From Erwinia persicina (lineage in GTDB: Bacteria; Pseudomonadota; Gammaproteobacteria; Enterobacterales; Enterobacteriaceae), in contig NZ_JACYMO010000001.1 in the NCBI RefSeq assembly GCF_014838825.1, positions 456,566 through 520,565 on the forward strand: DNA of 64,000 nt. The letters run 5' to 3'. Below the pieces are notes generated by a model that saw only the letters and a program-made list of their open reading frames with translations, was not told where the DNA came from and searched no databases. How positions within the stretch are numbered: the first letter of the stretch is position 1; every line of letters starts with the position of its first letter. The position numbers and the translations under genes were made by a program. This document shows, piece by piece, positions 39,671 through 47,587 of this stretch.

Positions 39671-41679
39671 GTGCTCCCGTACGCAATGAACTGCTCGAAC
39701 TGACGCCCCAGGCGCTGATCGCCCTGAGCAACGCTGGCCTGGTTAAACGCAGCCAGAAGGAGATTGCCGCCGGAAACCTGCCGCTGTTCAGCGATGCAGA
39801 AGGTGTGCTGACGGCCCGGTTCAGCGAGGGCACCGTGACGCGCCTGAACCAGGGCCAGGGGCTGAAAGAGGCAAGCTGCACCTGCAACGCCAGCGGCATG
39901 TGTCGCCATCGGGTGATGCTGGTACTGGGTTACCAGCAGATCCACACCCCGGTGACACCCCCCCCGGAAACCCGCTGGCAGCCAGGGGAATGGCTGGACG
40001 AACTCGCCTCCCTGCCTGCGACCACCCGCAAACGGGCGCAGCAGCTGGCCGGAAAAGGGCTGGTCATTGAACTTCACTGTGCCCCAGGCCAGGTGCCTGC
40101 CGCCAGGCTGCCGATGAGCGACGTGCGGTTTTTCTCGCGCAGCAGTATGCGCTTCGCCCGCTGTGACTGTATTGAGGGCACGCTGTGCGAACATATTATC
40201 CTTGCGGTGCAGGCCTTTGCGGCGGCCGAAGCCCGCCATCCCGGTTTCGATCATCTCAGCTGGCAGACCGGGGCCGGGCTCGCCGGGGAACCCGCGACGC
40301 AGATGCCGCAGGAGGATGGCCTGGCGCAGCTGAATGATCTGAGTTACGCCCTGTGGAGCGGCGGCATCAGCCAGCCTGCCGTAACCTGCTCACCTCTGCT
40401 GGTTCGCGCCGCGCGTCACGCACAGCAGGCGGACTGGCGCTGGGTCACGCTGGCAGTGCAACAGGTATCAGAAGGCATTGATGACTTTCATCAACGCGCA
40501 TCCCACTATCGTGCAGGGGTGTTTCTCAGTCAGTTCGCCGCACTGACGGCCCGCCTGCGCGCCGCCCGGGAGATGGCCGGCATCGCCGCTGAAGATCGGA
40601 CGCCCACGCAGCCCTGGCGCAGTCTGGTCGGTCACGGCGTGCAGGACCAGGTCAGACTGGATCACCTGCGGCTGGTGTCGCTGGGGATGCAGAGCTGGCA
40701 GAACGAGCAGCATTATGGGGTGCGTATCTGGTTTACCGATCCCGATACCGGCAGCGTGCTGCATCTCTCGCGTCAGTGGCCACTGGCGGAACAGGAGAAT
40801 GCCCCGGGCTGGCAGCGGCGGATTGCCGGCTTTCAGGCGGATATGCTGGCGGGCGGCCAGATTATTTCCCAGGCGGCGCAGCGTGATGCCAAGGGTGAAC
40901 TTCACCTCAGCGCCCGCGATCGCCTGAATGCCGTGGCCCCCCTGACGCCCGCCGCCTGGGCCATTCCTGATATTCCACTCTGTCAGCCCGGCGTGGTGGC
41001 GCTGCGCCAGTACCTGCTGCATCGTCCACCTGCCTTTACCCGTCCGCTGAGTGAAAGCGATAACCTGTTTATTCTGCCGCTGGGTGAGTGTTTGAGCCTG
41101 CGCTGGGATGCCGGGCGTCAGACGCTGGAAGCCGAGGCGATCAGCGGCCCCGGCGAAGATAATGTGCTGTGTCTGTCACTCAGCGTCTCCCCCGCCGCGC
41201 CGGGTGCCATTGACGCGCTTATCCGCGTGCTGCAACAGCAGGACGATCCGCCCTGTCAGGTCTCCGGCCTGGTTTCCGTGGCCGGAGGGAAACTGACGCT
41301 GGAACCTCTGGTGGTGATGACCGGTAAACGGGCCTGGGTACTGCAGGCCGGTCCGCCTTCGCCGCAGGCTCTGCCGACGGCTGCCGTTGACCATCCCCTG
41401 CCGCTTTCGCTGCAGCTGCTTCAGCGCTGCCAGCAGATGCTGGTCGACTGGCTGCATAACGGGTTGCATCATCAGGAGCAGCGGGCCTGCCGGGAGGCCG
41501 AAGCCCTGGCAGCCGATCTTCAGCGCTGTGGATTTGCAAAGCTGGCGAAACTGGCGGCTCAGATCCCCACACGACTGCGGGGTGCTGACCCTGAGGAGCT
41601 GGTGAAGACGCTGACCGCCTTTGTGCTGCTGCGCGACCGTCTGGAGCAGGAGTGTCTGCTGATGCCGTCAGCGTTTTAA
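39667..41679 (+). CDS. yehQ: Twin SWIM zinc-finger protein, YehQ type
   Basis: A 670-residue protein with two SWIM-type zinc motifs: C71-T-C73...C79-R-H81 and C166-D-C168...C174-E-H176. SWIM fingers bind DNA or protein. The remainder is helical with no recognised domain. It begins at an ATG overlapping the stop of the VWA gene (ATGA) and is the last gene of the operon; a hairpin follows at 41685-41708. E. coli YehQ is the corresponding member of the yeh cluster. An in-frame ATG at 39643 lies inside the previous gene and was not chosen. Confidence 0.85.
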   Translation: MSAPVRNELLELTPQALIALSNAGLVKRSQKEIAAGNLPLFSDAEGVLTARFSEGTVTRLNQGQGLKEASCTCNASGMCRHRVMLVLGYQQIHTPVTPPPETRWQPGEWLDELASLPATTRKRAQQLAGKGLVIELHCAPGQVPAARLPMSDVRFFSRSSMRFARCDCIEGTLCEHIILAVQAFAAAEARHPGFDHLSWQTGAGLAGEPATQMPQEDGLAQLNDLSYALWSGGISQPAVTCSPLLVRAARHAQQADWRWVTLAVQQVSEGIDDFHQRASHYRAGVFLSQFAALTARLRAAREMAGIAAEDRTPTQPWRSLVGHGVQDQVRLDHLRLVSLGMQSWQNEQHYGVRIWFTDPDTGSVLHLSRQWPLAEQENAPGWQRRIAGFQADMLAGGQIISQAAQRDAKGELHLSARDRLNAVAPLTPAAWAIPDIPLCQPGVVALRQYLLHRPPAFTRPLSESDNLFILPLGECLSLRWDAGRQTLEAEAISGPGEDNVLCLSLSVSPAAPGAIDALIRVLQQQDDPPCQVSGLVSVAGGKLTLEPLVVMTGKRAWVLQAGPPSPQALPTAAVDHPLPLSLQLLQRCQQMLVDWLHNGLHHQEQRACREAEALAADLQRCGFAKLAKLAAQIPTRLRGADPEELVKTLTAFVLLRDRLEQECLLMPSAF

Positions 41680-41684
41680 CAGCA

Positions 41685-41708
41685 TAACGCCCGCAAAAGC
41701 GGGCGTTA
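41685..41708. terminator. Hairpin between the yeh-type operon and sohB
   Basis: TAACGCCCGC-AAAA-GCGGGCGTTA, a perfect 10-bp stem between two convergent stop codons. It lacks a long T-run on either side, but its place suggests shared termination. Confidence 0.65.
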
Positions 41709-41716
41709 GCAGCAGG

Positions 41717-42766
41717 TTACAGCAGCGGTTTATCGCCGCGCTGCCACAGGCGCAGCAGCAGACGCTCGGCGCTGGCAGAGGCACTGTCGGTGAAACGGCT
41801 CATCACACTTTTACGACGTGCATAGCGCACGCCGACCACCTGGTGGTCGTTCATGCGTTCGATGATCAGGTCGTCGCTGGTGCTGATGGCGTCTACCAGA
41901 CCCTTTTCCAGCGCCTGCGTGCCGTACCAGTGCTCACCGGTTGCCACGCTGTCAATATCCAGTGAAGGCCGCATCTGATGCACAAACTGTTTAAACAGCA
42001 CGTGCGTCTCGTTCAGATCTTCGCGAAACTTCTCACGCCCCTCCTCGGTATTTTCACCAAACAGCGTCAGCGTCCGCTTATATTCACCCGCCGTGTGCAG
42101 CTCAACGTCGATTTCATTACGCTTCAGCAGGCGGTTAAAGTTGGGGATCTGTGCCACGACACCGATAGAGCCGATGATCGAGAACGGCGCCGCGACAATC
42201 CGGTCAGCCACACAGGCCATCATATAGCCCCCGCTGGCCGCGACTTTGTCTACGGCCACGGTGAGGGGGATTTTTTTGTCACGCAGCCGCTGCAGCTGGG
42301 ATGCGGCCAGTCCGTAGCCGTGTACCACGCCGCCCGGGCTTTCCAGACGCAGCAGAACTTCATCGCCGGCGGCCGCCACCGCCATCACCGCAGACACCTC
42401 TTCACGCAGCGAAGAGACTTCCCCGGCATCCATGCTGCCCTTAAAATCCAGCACGTAGAGGGTCGGTTTTTCCTGCGGTGGAGTATGCCCCAGCTTCGCC
42501 TGCTGCTTTGCCGCCTTTGTTTCCTGCTTGTCTTTTTTCTTCTGCGCTTTGTGCCACAGTTTTTGCTGCAGCGGCTTCATCTTCGCCAGCCGCATCGTGT
42601 CCTGCATGTCGCGGTAGCGCTCGTCGAGGTGCGTCAGCTTTAGCTGCCCGCCCTGAGCACGTTTACGCATGGCCAGGGTGGCGATAGTGATGGCAATCGC
42701 CACAATCGCCACCACTACGGTGACGGTCTTCGCCAGGAAAAGTCCATAATAAGAGAGTAGGTCCAC
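41717..42766 (-). CDS. sohB: Inner-membrane S49 peptidase SohB
   Basis: A 349-residue member of the signal-peptide-peptidase A (S49) family. It has an N-terminal membrane segment (about 8-28), a charged lysine-rich stretch (KAQKKKDKQETKAAKQQAK), then the protease domain with FKGSMDAGEVSSLREEV, LESPGGVVHGYG and the catalytic serine region DKVAASGGYMMACVAD. It starts with GTG at 42766, preceded by AAGGCGGA. A 107-bp tandem duplication covers its first 15 codons, its ribosome-binding site and upstream DNA, so a second copy of the start lies 107 bp upstream. Confidence 0.94.
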   Translation of the reverse strand: MDLLSYYGLFLAKTVTVVVAIVAIAITIATLAMRKRAQGGQLKLTHLDERYRDMQDTMRLAKMKPLQQKLWHKAQKKKDKQETKAAKQQAKLGHTPPQEKPTLYVLDFKGSMDAGEVSSLREEVSAVMAVAAAGDEVLLRLESPGGVVHGYGLAASQLQRLRDKKIPLTVAVDKVAASGGYMMACVADRIVAAPFSIIGSIGVVAQIPNFNRLLKRNEIDVELHTAGEYKRTLTLFGENTEEGREKFREDLNETHVLFKQFVHQMRPSLDIDSVATGEHWYGTQALEKGLVDAISTSDDLIIERMNDHQVVGVRYARRKSVMSRFTDSASASAERLLLRLWQRGDKPLL

Positions 42767-42934
42767 TCAATCCGCCTTGATTTACATTATGTTAGAGACA
42801 GGCTTAGTGTAGCTGAGTCACGCTCAGTGACGGTCTTCGCCAGGAAAAGTCCATAATAAGAGAGTAGGTCCACTCAATCCGCCTTGATTTACATTATGTT
42901 AGAGACAGGCTTAGTGTAGCTGAGTCACGCTCAG
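42721..42934. repeat. Exact 107-bp tandem duplication at the 5' end of sohB
   Basis: Unit 1 (42721-42827) and unit 2 (42828-42934) read identically, base for base as far as I compared. Each unit contains, on the minus strand, a putative promoter region, the AAGGCGGA ribosome-binding site, the GTG start and the first 15 codons of sohB. 107 is not a multiple of three, so the outer copy is out of frame with the gene. Confidence 0.93.
42787..42873 (-). CDS. 28-residue upstream ORF created by the sohB duplication
   Basis: The outer repeat copy has the same GTG start and ribosome-binding site as sohB. Translation would give the first 16 residues of SohB (MDLLSYYGLFLAKTVT) and then 12 unrelated residues before TAA at 42787-42789, 20 bp ahead of the real sohB start. 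It may be translated because the initiation region is identical to that of sohB; a function is not implied. Confidence 0.45.
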   Translation of the reverse strand: MDLLSYYGLFLAKTVTERDSATLSLSLT

Positions 42935-43096
42935 GAGTCGCCTGCAACCCGTTTCAGTCTCCCAATAACCCTGGCGGGCGATTGAACTCAGCGCCGTTTT
43001 CAGGCATAAAACACTTTATTCAATCCGTGCAAGGGCTTACGTCAGGCGAAAATCGCAGTCTGCCCCTGATATTCCCCATCGCCAGAGGATCTCCCC

Positions 43097-43858
43097 GTGT
43101 ACTATCAACCGAAAAGCGATCTGCTCAATAACCGAATTATTCTTGTGACCGGTGCCAGCGATGGTATAGGTCGTGAAGCCGCCCTCTCTTACGCCCGCTA
43201 CGGCGCGCAGGTGCTGCTGCTGGGCCGGAATGCAGAGAAACTGCAACGCGTCTGTAACGAAATAAACGCGCACGGCCAGGCCACCGCCCTGTGGTTTACT
43301 CTCGATCTGGAAACCGCCACAGCCGAAAGCTGCCGTGTACTGGCAGAGACACTTGCCACTCAGGTGCCGCGCCTTGACGGTGTGCTGCATAACGCCGGGC
43401 TTCTGGGTGATGTGATCCCCATGGATCAGCAGGACCCGGCCACCTGGCAACAGGTGATGCGCGTCAATATTGACGGCACGTTTTTTCTCACCCAGGCACT
43501 GCTCCCCCTGCTGCTCAAATCCGATGCAGCATCACTGGTCTTCACCTCGTCAAGCGTCGGTCGTCAGGGACGCGCGGGCTGGGGAGCTTACTCTGTGTCG
43601 AAGTTTGCCACCGAGGGCATGATGCAGGTGCTGGCCGAAGAGTATGATGCGCGTCAGCTGCGGGTGAACTGCATTAATCCCGGCGGCACCCGGACCAAAA
43701 TGCGCGCCAGCGCTTTTCCGCATGAGGATGCGCGCAAGCTCAAGACGCCAGCCGAAATTATGCCGCTTTATCTCTGGCTGATGGGCGATGACAGCAGGCG
43801 CAAAACCGGGCAGACCTTTGATGCGCAACCCGGACGCAAAGCGGGGGCAGCAGAATAA
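43097..43858 (+). CDS. yciK: SDR-family oxidoreductase YciK
   Basis: A 253-residue short-chain dehydrogenase/reductase. The cofactor motif TGASDGIG (18-25), the NAG segment (99-101), the catalytic Ser152 in TSSSVG, and Tyr165/Lys169 in YSVSK are all present; C-terminal MPLYLWLMGDDSRRKTG is specific for YciK. The physiological substrate is unknown. It begins with GTG, preceded by AGAGGA, and overlaps btuR by one base in TAATG, as in E. coli. Confidence 0.94.
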   Translation: MYYQPKSDLLNNRIILVTGASDGIGREAALSYARYGAQVLLLGRNAEKLQRVCNEINAHGQATALWFTLDLETATAESCRVLAETLATQVPRLDGVLHNAGLLGDVIPMDQQDPATWQQVMRVNIDGTFFLTQALLPLLLKSDAASLVFTSSSVGRQGRAGWGAYSVSKFATEGMMQVLAEEYDARQLRVNCINPGGTRTKMRASAFPHEDARKLKTPAEIMPLYLWLMGDDSRRKTGQTFDAQPGRKAGAAE

Positions 43859-44448
43859 TGGCTACCGACCGCCATCAACAGCGCCAGCAACGTCTGAAAG
43901 AACAGGTCGATGCGCGCATTGCGGCCGCCACCGACGTGCGCGGCATCCTGATGGTCTTTACCGGCAACGGCAAAGGGAAAACCACCGCCGCGTTTGGCAC
44001 CGCCAGCCGCGCCGTAGGCCATCAGAAGCGCGTGGGCGTGATCCAGTTTATCAAGGGGGAGTGGCCGAACGGCGAGCGTAATTTGCTGGAGCCGCACGGT
44101 GTGGAGTTTCAGGTGATGTCCACCGGCTTTACCTGGGATACGCAGAATCGCGAAACCGATACCGCCGCCTGCCTGGCGGTGTGGGAGCACGGCAGGCGGA
44201 TGCTGCAGGACCCGACGCTGGACCTGGTGGTGCTGGATGAGCTGACATATATGGTGAGTTTTGACTATTTACCGCTGGAAGAGGTCCTTGAGGCACTGCG
44301 GCAGCGCCCTGCCCGGCAGAGTGTGATTATTACCGGACGCGGCTGTCACCGGGATATTCTGGCGCTGGCAGATACCGTCAGCGAAATGCGTCCGGTAAAA
44401 CACGCCTTTGACGCCGGGATCCAGGCGCAACAGGGGATTGACTGGTAA
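43858..44448 (+). CDS. btuR: Cob(I)alamin adenosyltransferase
   Basis: A 196-residue CobA/BtuR-type corrinoid adenosyltransferase, which transfers the adenosyl group of ATP to cob(I)alamin. The P-loop GNGKGKTT lies at 36-43; VLDELTYMVSFDYL and the C-terminal GRGCHRDIL are diagnostic. Its start overlaps the yciK stop. A bidirectional terminator follows. Confidence 0.96.
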   Translation: MATDRHQQRQQRLKEQVDARIAAATDVRGILMVFTGNGKGKTTAAFGTASRAVGHQKRVGVIQFIKGEWPNGERNLLEPHGVEFQVMSTGFTWDTQNRETDTAACLAVWEHGRRMLQDPTLDLVVLDELTYMVSFDYLPLEEVLEALRQRPARQSVIITGRGCHRDILALADTVSEMRPVKHAFDAGIQAQQGIDW

Positions 44449-44460
44449 TCTGCCCCCATA

Positions 44461-44487
44461 AAAAAAGGGACCCGGGGGTCCCTTTTT
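44461..44487. terminator. Bidirectional terminator between btuR and rluB
   Basis: AAAAAAGGGACC / GGTCCCTTTTT around a short G-rich loop, between two convergent genes. Confidence 0.88.
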
Positions 44488-44502
44488 ATCACCGAGCGGG
44501 CG

Positions 44503-45396
44503 TCAGCCCTGCTGGCGTTTCGACGAGCGGCGGTTGCTGCCCGGCTTACTGGTTTTGGTCGTGGTGGTGGTATGGCGCTTCACCGCACGGCGGATCTGAT
44601 TCGCCTTGGTACGACGACGATCCTTTTCTACCGGCACTTTGCTGACCGTTTCCGGTGCCAGACCGACCAGCTCACGCAGGTAGTTAGTCGGCTCCAGATC
44701 CAGCTCCGTCCAGCCGCCGCGCGGCAGCCCTTTGGGCAGATCGATATCGCCATAGCGGACGCGAATCAGACGACTGACCTGAACCCCTACGGCTTCCCAC
44801 AGGCGACGCACTTCACGATTACGACCTTCGGTCAGCGTGACGTTATACCACTGGTTGATCCCTTCGCCCCCGGTAAACTTCAGGGTCTTAAAGGCCGCCG
44901 GGCCATCTTCTAACTGCACGCCACGGCTTAACAGTTTGATCTTCTCATCATCCACGGCACCAAAGACGCGTACCGCGTATTCACGCTCGACTTCGCGGCT
45001 TGGGTGCATCAGACGGTTAGCCAGTTCACCATCGGTAGTGAACAGCAGCAGACCGCAGGTATTGACGTCCAGACGCCCGACGGCTACCCAGCGGGCACCG
45101 CGTAGCTTCGGCAGACGGTCAAACACCGTTGGCCGTCCTTCCGGGTCGTTACGGGTACAGAGCTCACCTTCCGGCTTGTAGTACGCCAGAACGCGGCAAA
45201 CTTCGGTAATGGACTCACTGACGGGGACGATATGGCCGTCTACACGAATTTTCATTGATGCGCTGGGTTCAACCCGGTCACCCAGTGTTGCCAGCTTGCC
45301 ATCGACGCTGACGCGTCCGGCAGAGATCAGGGTTTCAATTTCACGACGGGAACCGTGCCCGGCGCGTGCTAAAACTTTTTGTAACTTCTCGCTCAT
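44503..45396 (-). CDS. rluB: 23S rRNA pseudouridine-2605 synthase RluB
   Basis: A 297-residue enzyme of the RsuA family. An N-terminal S4 RNA-binding domain (about 3-60, with [11 protein letters not shown]) is followed by the catalytic domain with Asp110 in [12 protein letters not shown] and the [14 protein letters not shown] motif. The basic, Lys/Arg/Thr-rich tail ([20 protein letters not shown]) is a usual variable RluB extension. Gene order with btuR matches E. coli. Confidence 0.95.
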   Translation of the reverse strand: MSEKLQKVLARAGHGSRREIETLISAGRVSVDGKLATLGDRVEPSASMKIRVDGHIVPVSESITEVCRVLAYYKPEGELCTRNDPEGRPTVFDRLPKLRGARWVAVGRLDVNTCGLLLFTTDGELANRLMHPSREVEREYAVRVFGAVDDEKIKLLSRGVQLEDGPAAFKTLKFTGGEGINQWYNVTLTEGRNREVRRLWEAVGVQVSRLIRVRYGDIDLPKGLPRGGWTELDLEPTNYLRELVGLAPETVSKVPVEKDRRRTKANQIRRAVKRHTTTTTKTSKPGSNRRSSKRQQG

Positions 45397-46247
45397 GGAG
45401 CACCCTCTGTGTCGCCTTCCCAGGCGTCATGGTGAAAACATAATTTCTTTTGTTTTCAATAACTTAAGTTGTGTATCACGTGCCATTATACAGCCTTTTT
45501 ACCTTACTGTAACCCTGTTTGTTGCCGCTGCTTAGTGCGGGCGGCCATGGCCGGTAAAAAAAATAGCGCAGGGATCTGCTGCCCTGGTGGCCTGCGGTAA
45601 AGATTGGAATCGCTTAACAGTAAAGAAAAGTGATGAAATGATAATCACTTATCATTCAGCCTTATATTCTCCATTCACGCTGTTTCGAATTAACTGCAAT
45701 AACAGCCACTTGCTATGCCATTATTCCGTATCCCTCTCTTTACCCTCAGCGGCAGCCCGTATGGTCTCCCGGCCTGTTATGCCTGTTGTGCGCCTCACCT
45801 TTAGTCCGTCACCCCAGTTTTTATCGATTTTCTGGTCTCATGCACCGGATGATTTAATTTTTTCGATATTTTATGCTGACTTAAAGACTATCAGGCGTGA
45901 ATAACGGAGTGTAAACATCAAATAATCAGTTCTTTAATATTGCAGGTTGAGTTAATTCTGGATTATCCCAGCTTTTATAGTGATCACCGTCATATTAATT
46001 TGCTCTGCTTATTAGTTTGTGTAGAATTCATTCAGGCAAAACAGCGCCGAATAAATAGATACATAAGTATATATTACAAGTACACGTTAAACGTGACACA
46101 TGACTTTTTGTTTTTCTTTTCGTTGTAAGCAGTAAAAACAGCCGCGAAAGCGTCTAAAAAAACGCTGAGATATCCTCAGCATCGGCATTACACGTCATAA
46201 CTCCTCACCAGGGATTTTACCGACGTGTCCGACAAAGTGTGATCATA
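45397..46247. other. AT-rich intergenic region before the lipoprotein protease
   Basis: 850 bp visibly richer in A and T than its surroundings, without a convincing gene: frames at 45587-45904 and 45940-46128 lack a ribosome-binding site and protein-like composition. It holds the rluB promoter, a perfect palindrome (45637-45656) and the promoter of the gene at 46248. The composition suggests acquired DNA. Confidence 0.55.
45637..45656. promoter_or_regulatory. Perfect palindrome AATGATAA-TCAC-TTATCATT, operator-like
   Basis: An 8-bp perfect inverted repeat with a 4-bp spacer in the AT-rich gap. It resembles a Fur box with one extra central base. There is no adjacent gene nearer than 240 bp (rluB start) and about 590 bp (protease), so the target is unclear. 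Confidence 0.35.
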
Positions 46248-46874
46248 ATGAAAATCAAAAATACCCTGCCAGCATTGGCTTTGCTAATGCTGACCGGCTG
46301 TTCTGTAGGCAAATATGACTACAGCAGCGAAGCTATGAAACGCGTAGACATGAATTTTACCGGTATTCCGACCATTCTTGGTATCGGCGCACTGGGCTCA
46401 AGCATTCCTGTTACCCCTGAATACAGCCTCACCGCAGCGCATGTCGCCAGACTTTCTGTTCAGAAAGTAAAGGCTTATCACCCCTATTGCGACCTCGCCA
46501 TCATCTACCACAAAAATGACCTGAAAACGCTGCCGAAATTCCGCAGCGGCGCGGTCGGCGATCCGATAAAAATGTACGGCTACAGTTTTATTTCCGCCAT
46601 GCCGGTGGAATCAGCAGGCGTTAATCTCGCCCTGACGGGGATCCGCAATGAGTGGAATAAGCGCCCGTGCGTCGCGATGGCATCCAATGCAGGCGTGGTG
46701 AAAGGAATGTCGGGCGGTGCGGTATATAACAGCGACGACACGATTGGCGGCGTCATCGTTGGCTTTACCGATGAAATAAAAAGACCGCGCAAATCGCCAG
46801 TTCCTCTTAAGGATGTTTCTCTGTATATCCCGTATAAGGATTTTAAAGAGTGGCTGGAAAAATCTACATCGTAA
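46248..46874 (+). CDS. Trypsin-like serine protease lipoprotein
   Basis: A 208-residue predicted lipoprotein: a basic N-terminus, hydrophobic core and lipobox LTGC (Cys18). The mature part carries a chymotrypsin-fold catalytic triad: His65 in LTAAHVA, Asp82 in PYCDLAII and Ser155 in GMSGGAVY. The protein is small for the fold and lacks PDZ domains, unlike DegP/DegS. An upstream in-frame GTG at 46239 is possible; the ATG at 46248 puts a short basic end before the hydrophobic segment. No good ribosome-binding site is visible. It lies alone in an AT-rich stretch between rluB and yciO, which are adjacent to the trp genes in E. coli without it. No named homologue is known to me. Confidence 0.78.
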   Translation: MKIKNTLPALALLMLTGCSVGKYDYSSEAMKRVDMNFTGIPTILGIGALGSSIPVTPEYSLTAAHVARLSVQKVKAYHPYCDLAIIYHKNDLKTLPKFRSGAVGDPIKMYGYSFISAMPVESAGVNLALTGIRNEWNKRPCVAMASNAGVVKGMSGGAVYNSDDTIGGVIVGFTDEIKRPRKSPVPLKDVSLYIPYKDFKEWLEKSTS

Positions 46875-46889
46875 TAACAATGAATGAGA

Positions 46890-46927
46890 ATAATTAACAG
46901 GCCCATTCTCAGCGGCCTGTTAATTAT
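46890..46927. terminator. Bidirectional terminator between the protease and yciO
   Basis: A perfect 14-bp stem, ATAATTAACAGGCC / GGCCTGTTAATTAT, with a 10-nt loop, between convergent stop codons. Confidence 0.85.
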
Positions 46928-46930
46928 GAC

Positions 46931-47551
46931 TTACAGGAAGGGTTGAATATCGCCTACCCCTTCGCGGATCACTTCCGGGGTATTTTCCGTTAAATCAATG
47001 ACGGTGGTTGGCTGCTGTCCGAGATAACCGCCGTGAATAATCAAATCGACCAGTTTGCCAATTTCATCCTGAATGGCTTCAGGATCGGACTCGGTAAAGT
47101 CATTGCCCGGCAGCATCAGCGAGGTCGACATCATCGGCTCATTGAGCGCCTCCAACAAGGCCAGTGCTATCGGGTTTGACGGCACGCGCAGCCCAATGGT
47201 TTTACGCTTCTCACTCATCAGACGGCGCGGCACTTCTTTGGTCGCCTTCAGGATAAACGTGTAGTTGCCTGGCGTGTTGTTCTTAATCAGACGAAACGCT
47301 GTGTTGTCGACATGGGCATAGGTTGACAGCTCGGACAGATCCCGGCACATCAGCGTAAAGTTATGGTTGCCGTCCAGCTGGCGGATGCGGCAGATACGCT
47401 CCATCGCATTTTTATCTTCCAGCTTACAGCCCAGGGCATAGCCCGAATCGGTCGGATAAACAATCACACTGCCCTTATTGAGCATTTCCACCGCCTGTTT
47501 GATCAGACGTGGCTGAGGATTGTCCGGGTGAATATAGAAAAATTGACTCAT
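46931..47551 (-). CDS. yciO: YrdC/Sua5-family protein YciO
   Basis: A 206-residue protein of the Sua5/YrdC/YciO family, which includes threonylcarbamoyl-AMP synthases for tRNA t6A. The KXR/SXN-type nucleotide site is represented by IVYPTDSGYALGC, KNNTPGNYTFILKA and RKTIGLRVPSNP. The essential t6A enzyme in enterobacteria is TsaC (YrdC); YciO is its paralogue with weak or uncertain activity. It lies 36 bp after rnm in the same direction, as in E. coli. Confidence 0.93.
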   Translation of the reverse strand: MSQFFYIHPDNPQPRLIKQAVEMLNKGSVIVYPTDSGYALGCKLEDKNAMERICRIRQLDGNHNFTLMCRDLSELSTYAHVDNTAFRLIKNNTPGNYTFILKATKEVPRRLMSEKRKTIGLRVPSNPIALALLEALNEPMMSTSLMLPGNDFTESDPEAIQDEIGKLVDLIIHGGYLGQQPTTVIDLTENTPEVIREGVGDIQPFL

Positions 47552-47587
47552 TACACACCTCTTACTCTGCGCGTCATCGCTACAGAC

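Noticed and set aside
42721-42934. Repeat as part of an insertion sequence
   Set aside because: No transposase, no terminal inverted repeats; it is a simple tandem duplication.
45637-45656. Palindrome as a true Fur box
   Set aside because: It carries one extra central base relative to the GATAATGATAATCATTATC consensus; listed only as an operator-like palindrome.
45587-46128. Two frames in the AT-rich gap (45587-45904 and 45940-46128)
   Set aside because: No ribosome-binding sites, no conserved motif and non-protein-like composition.
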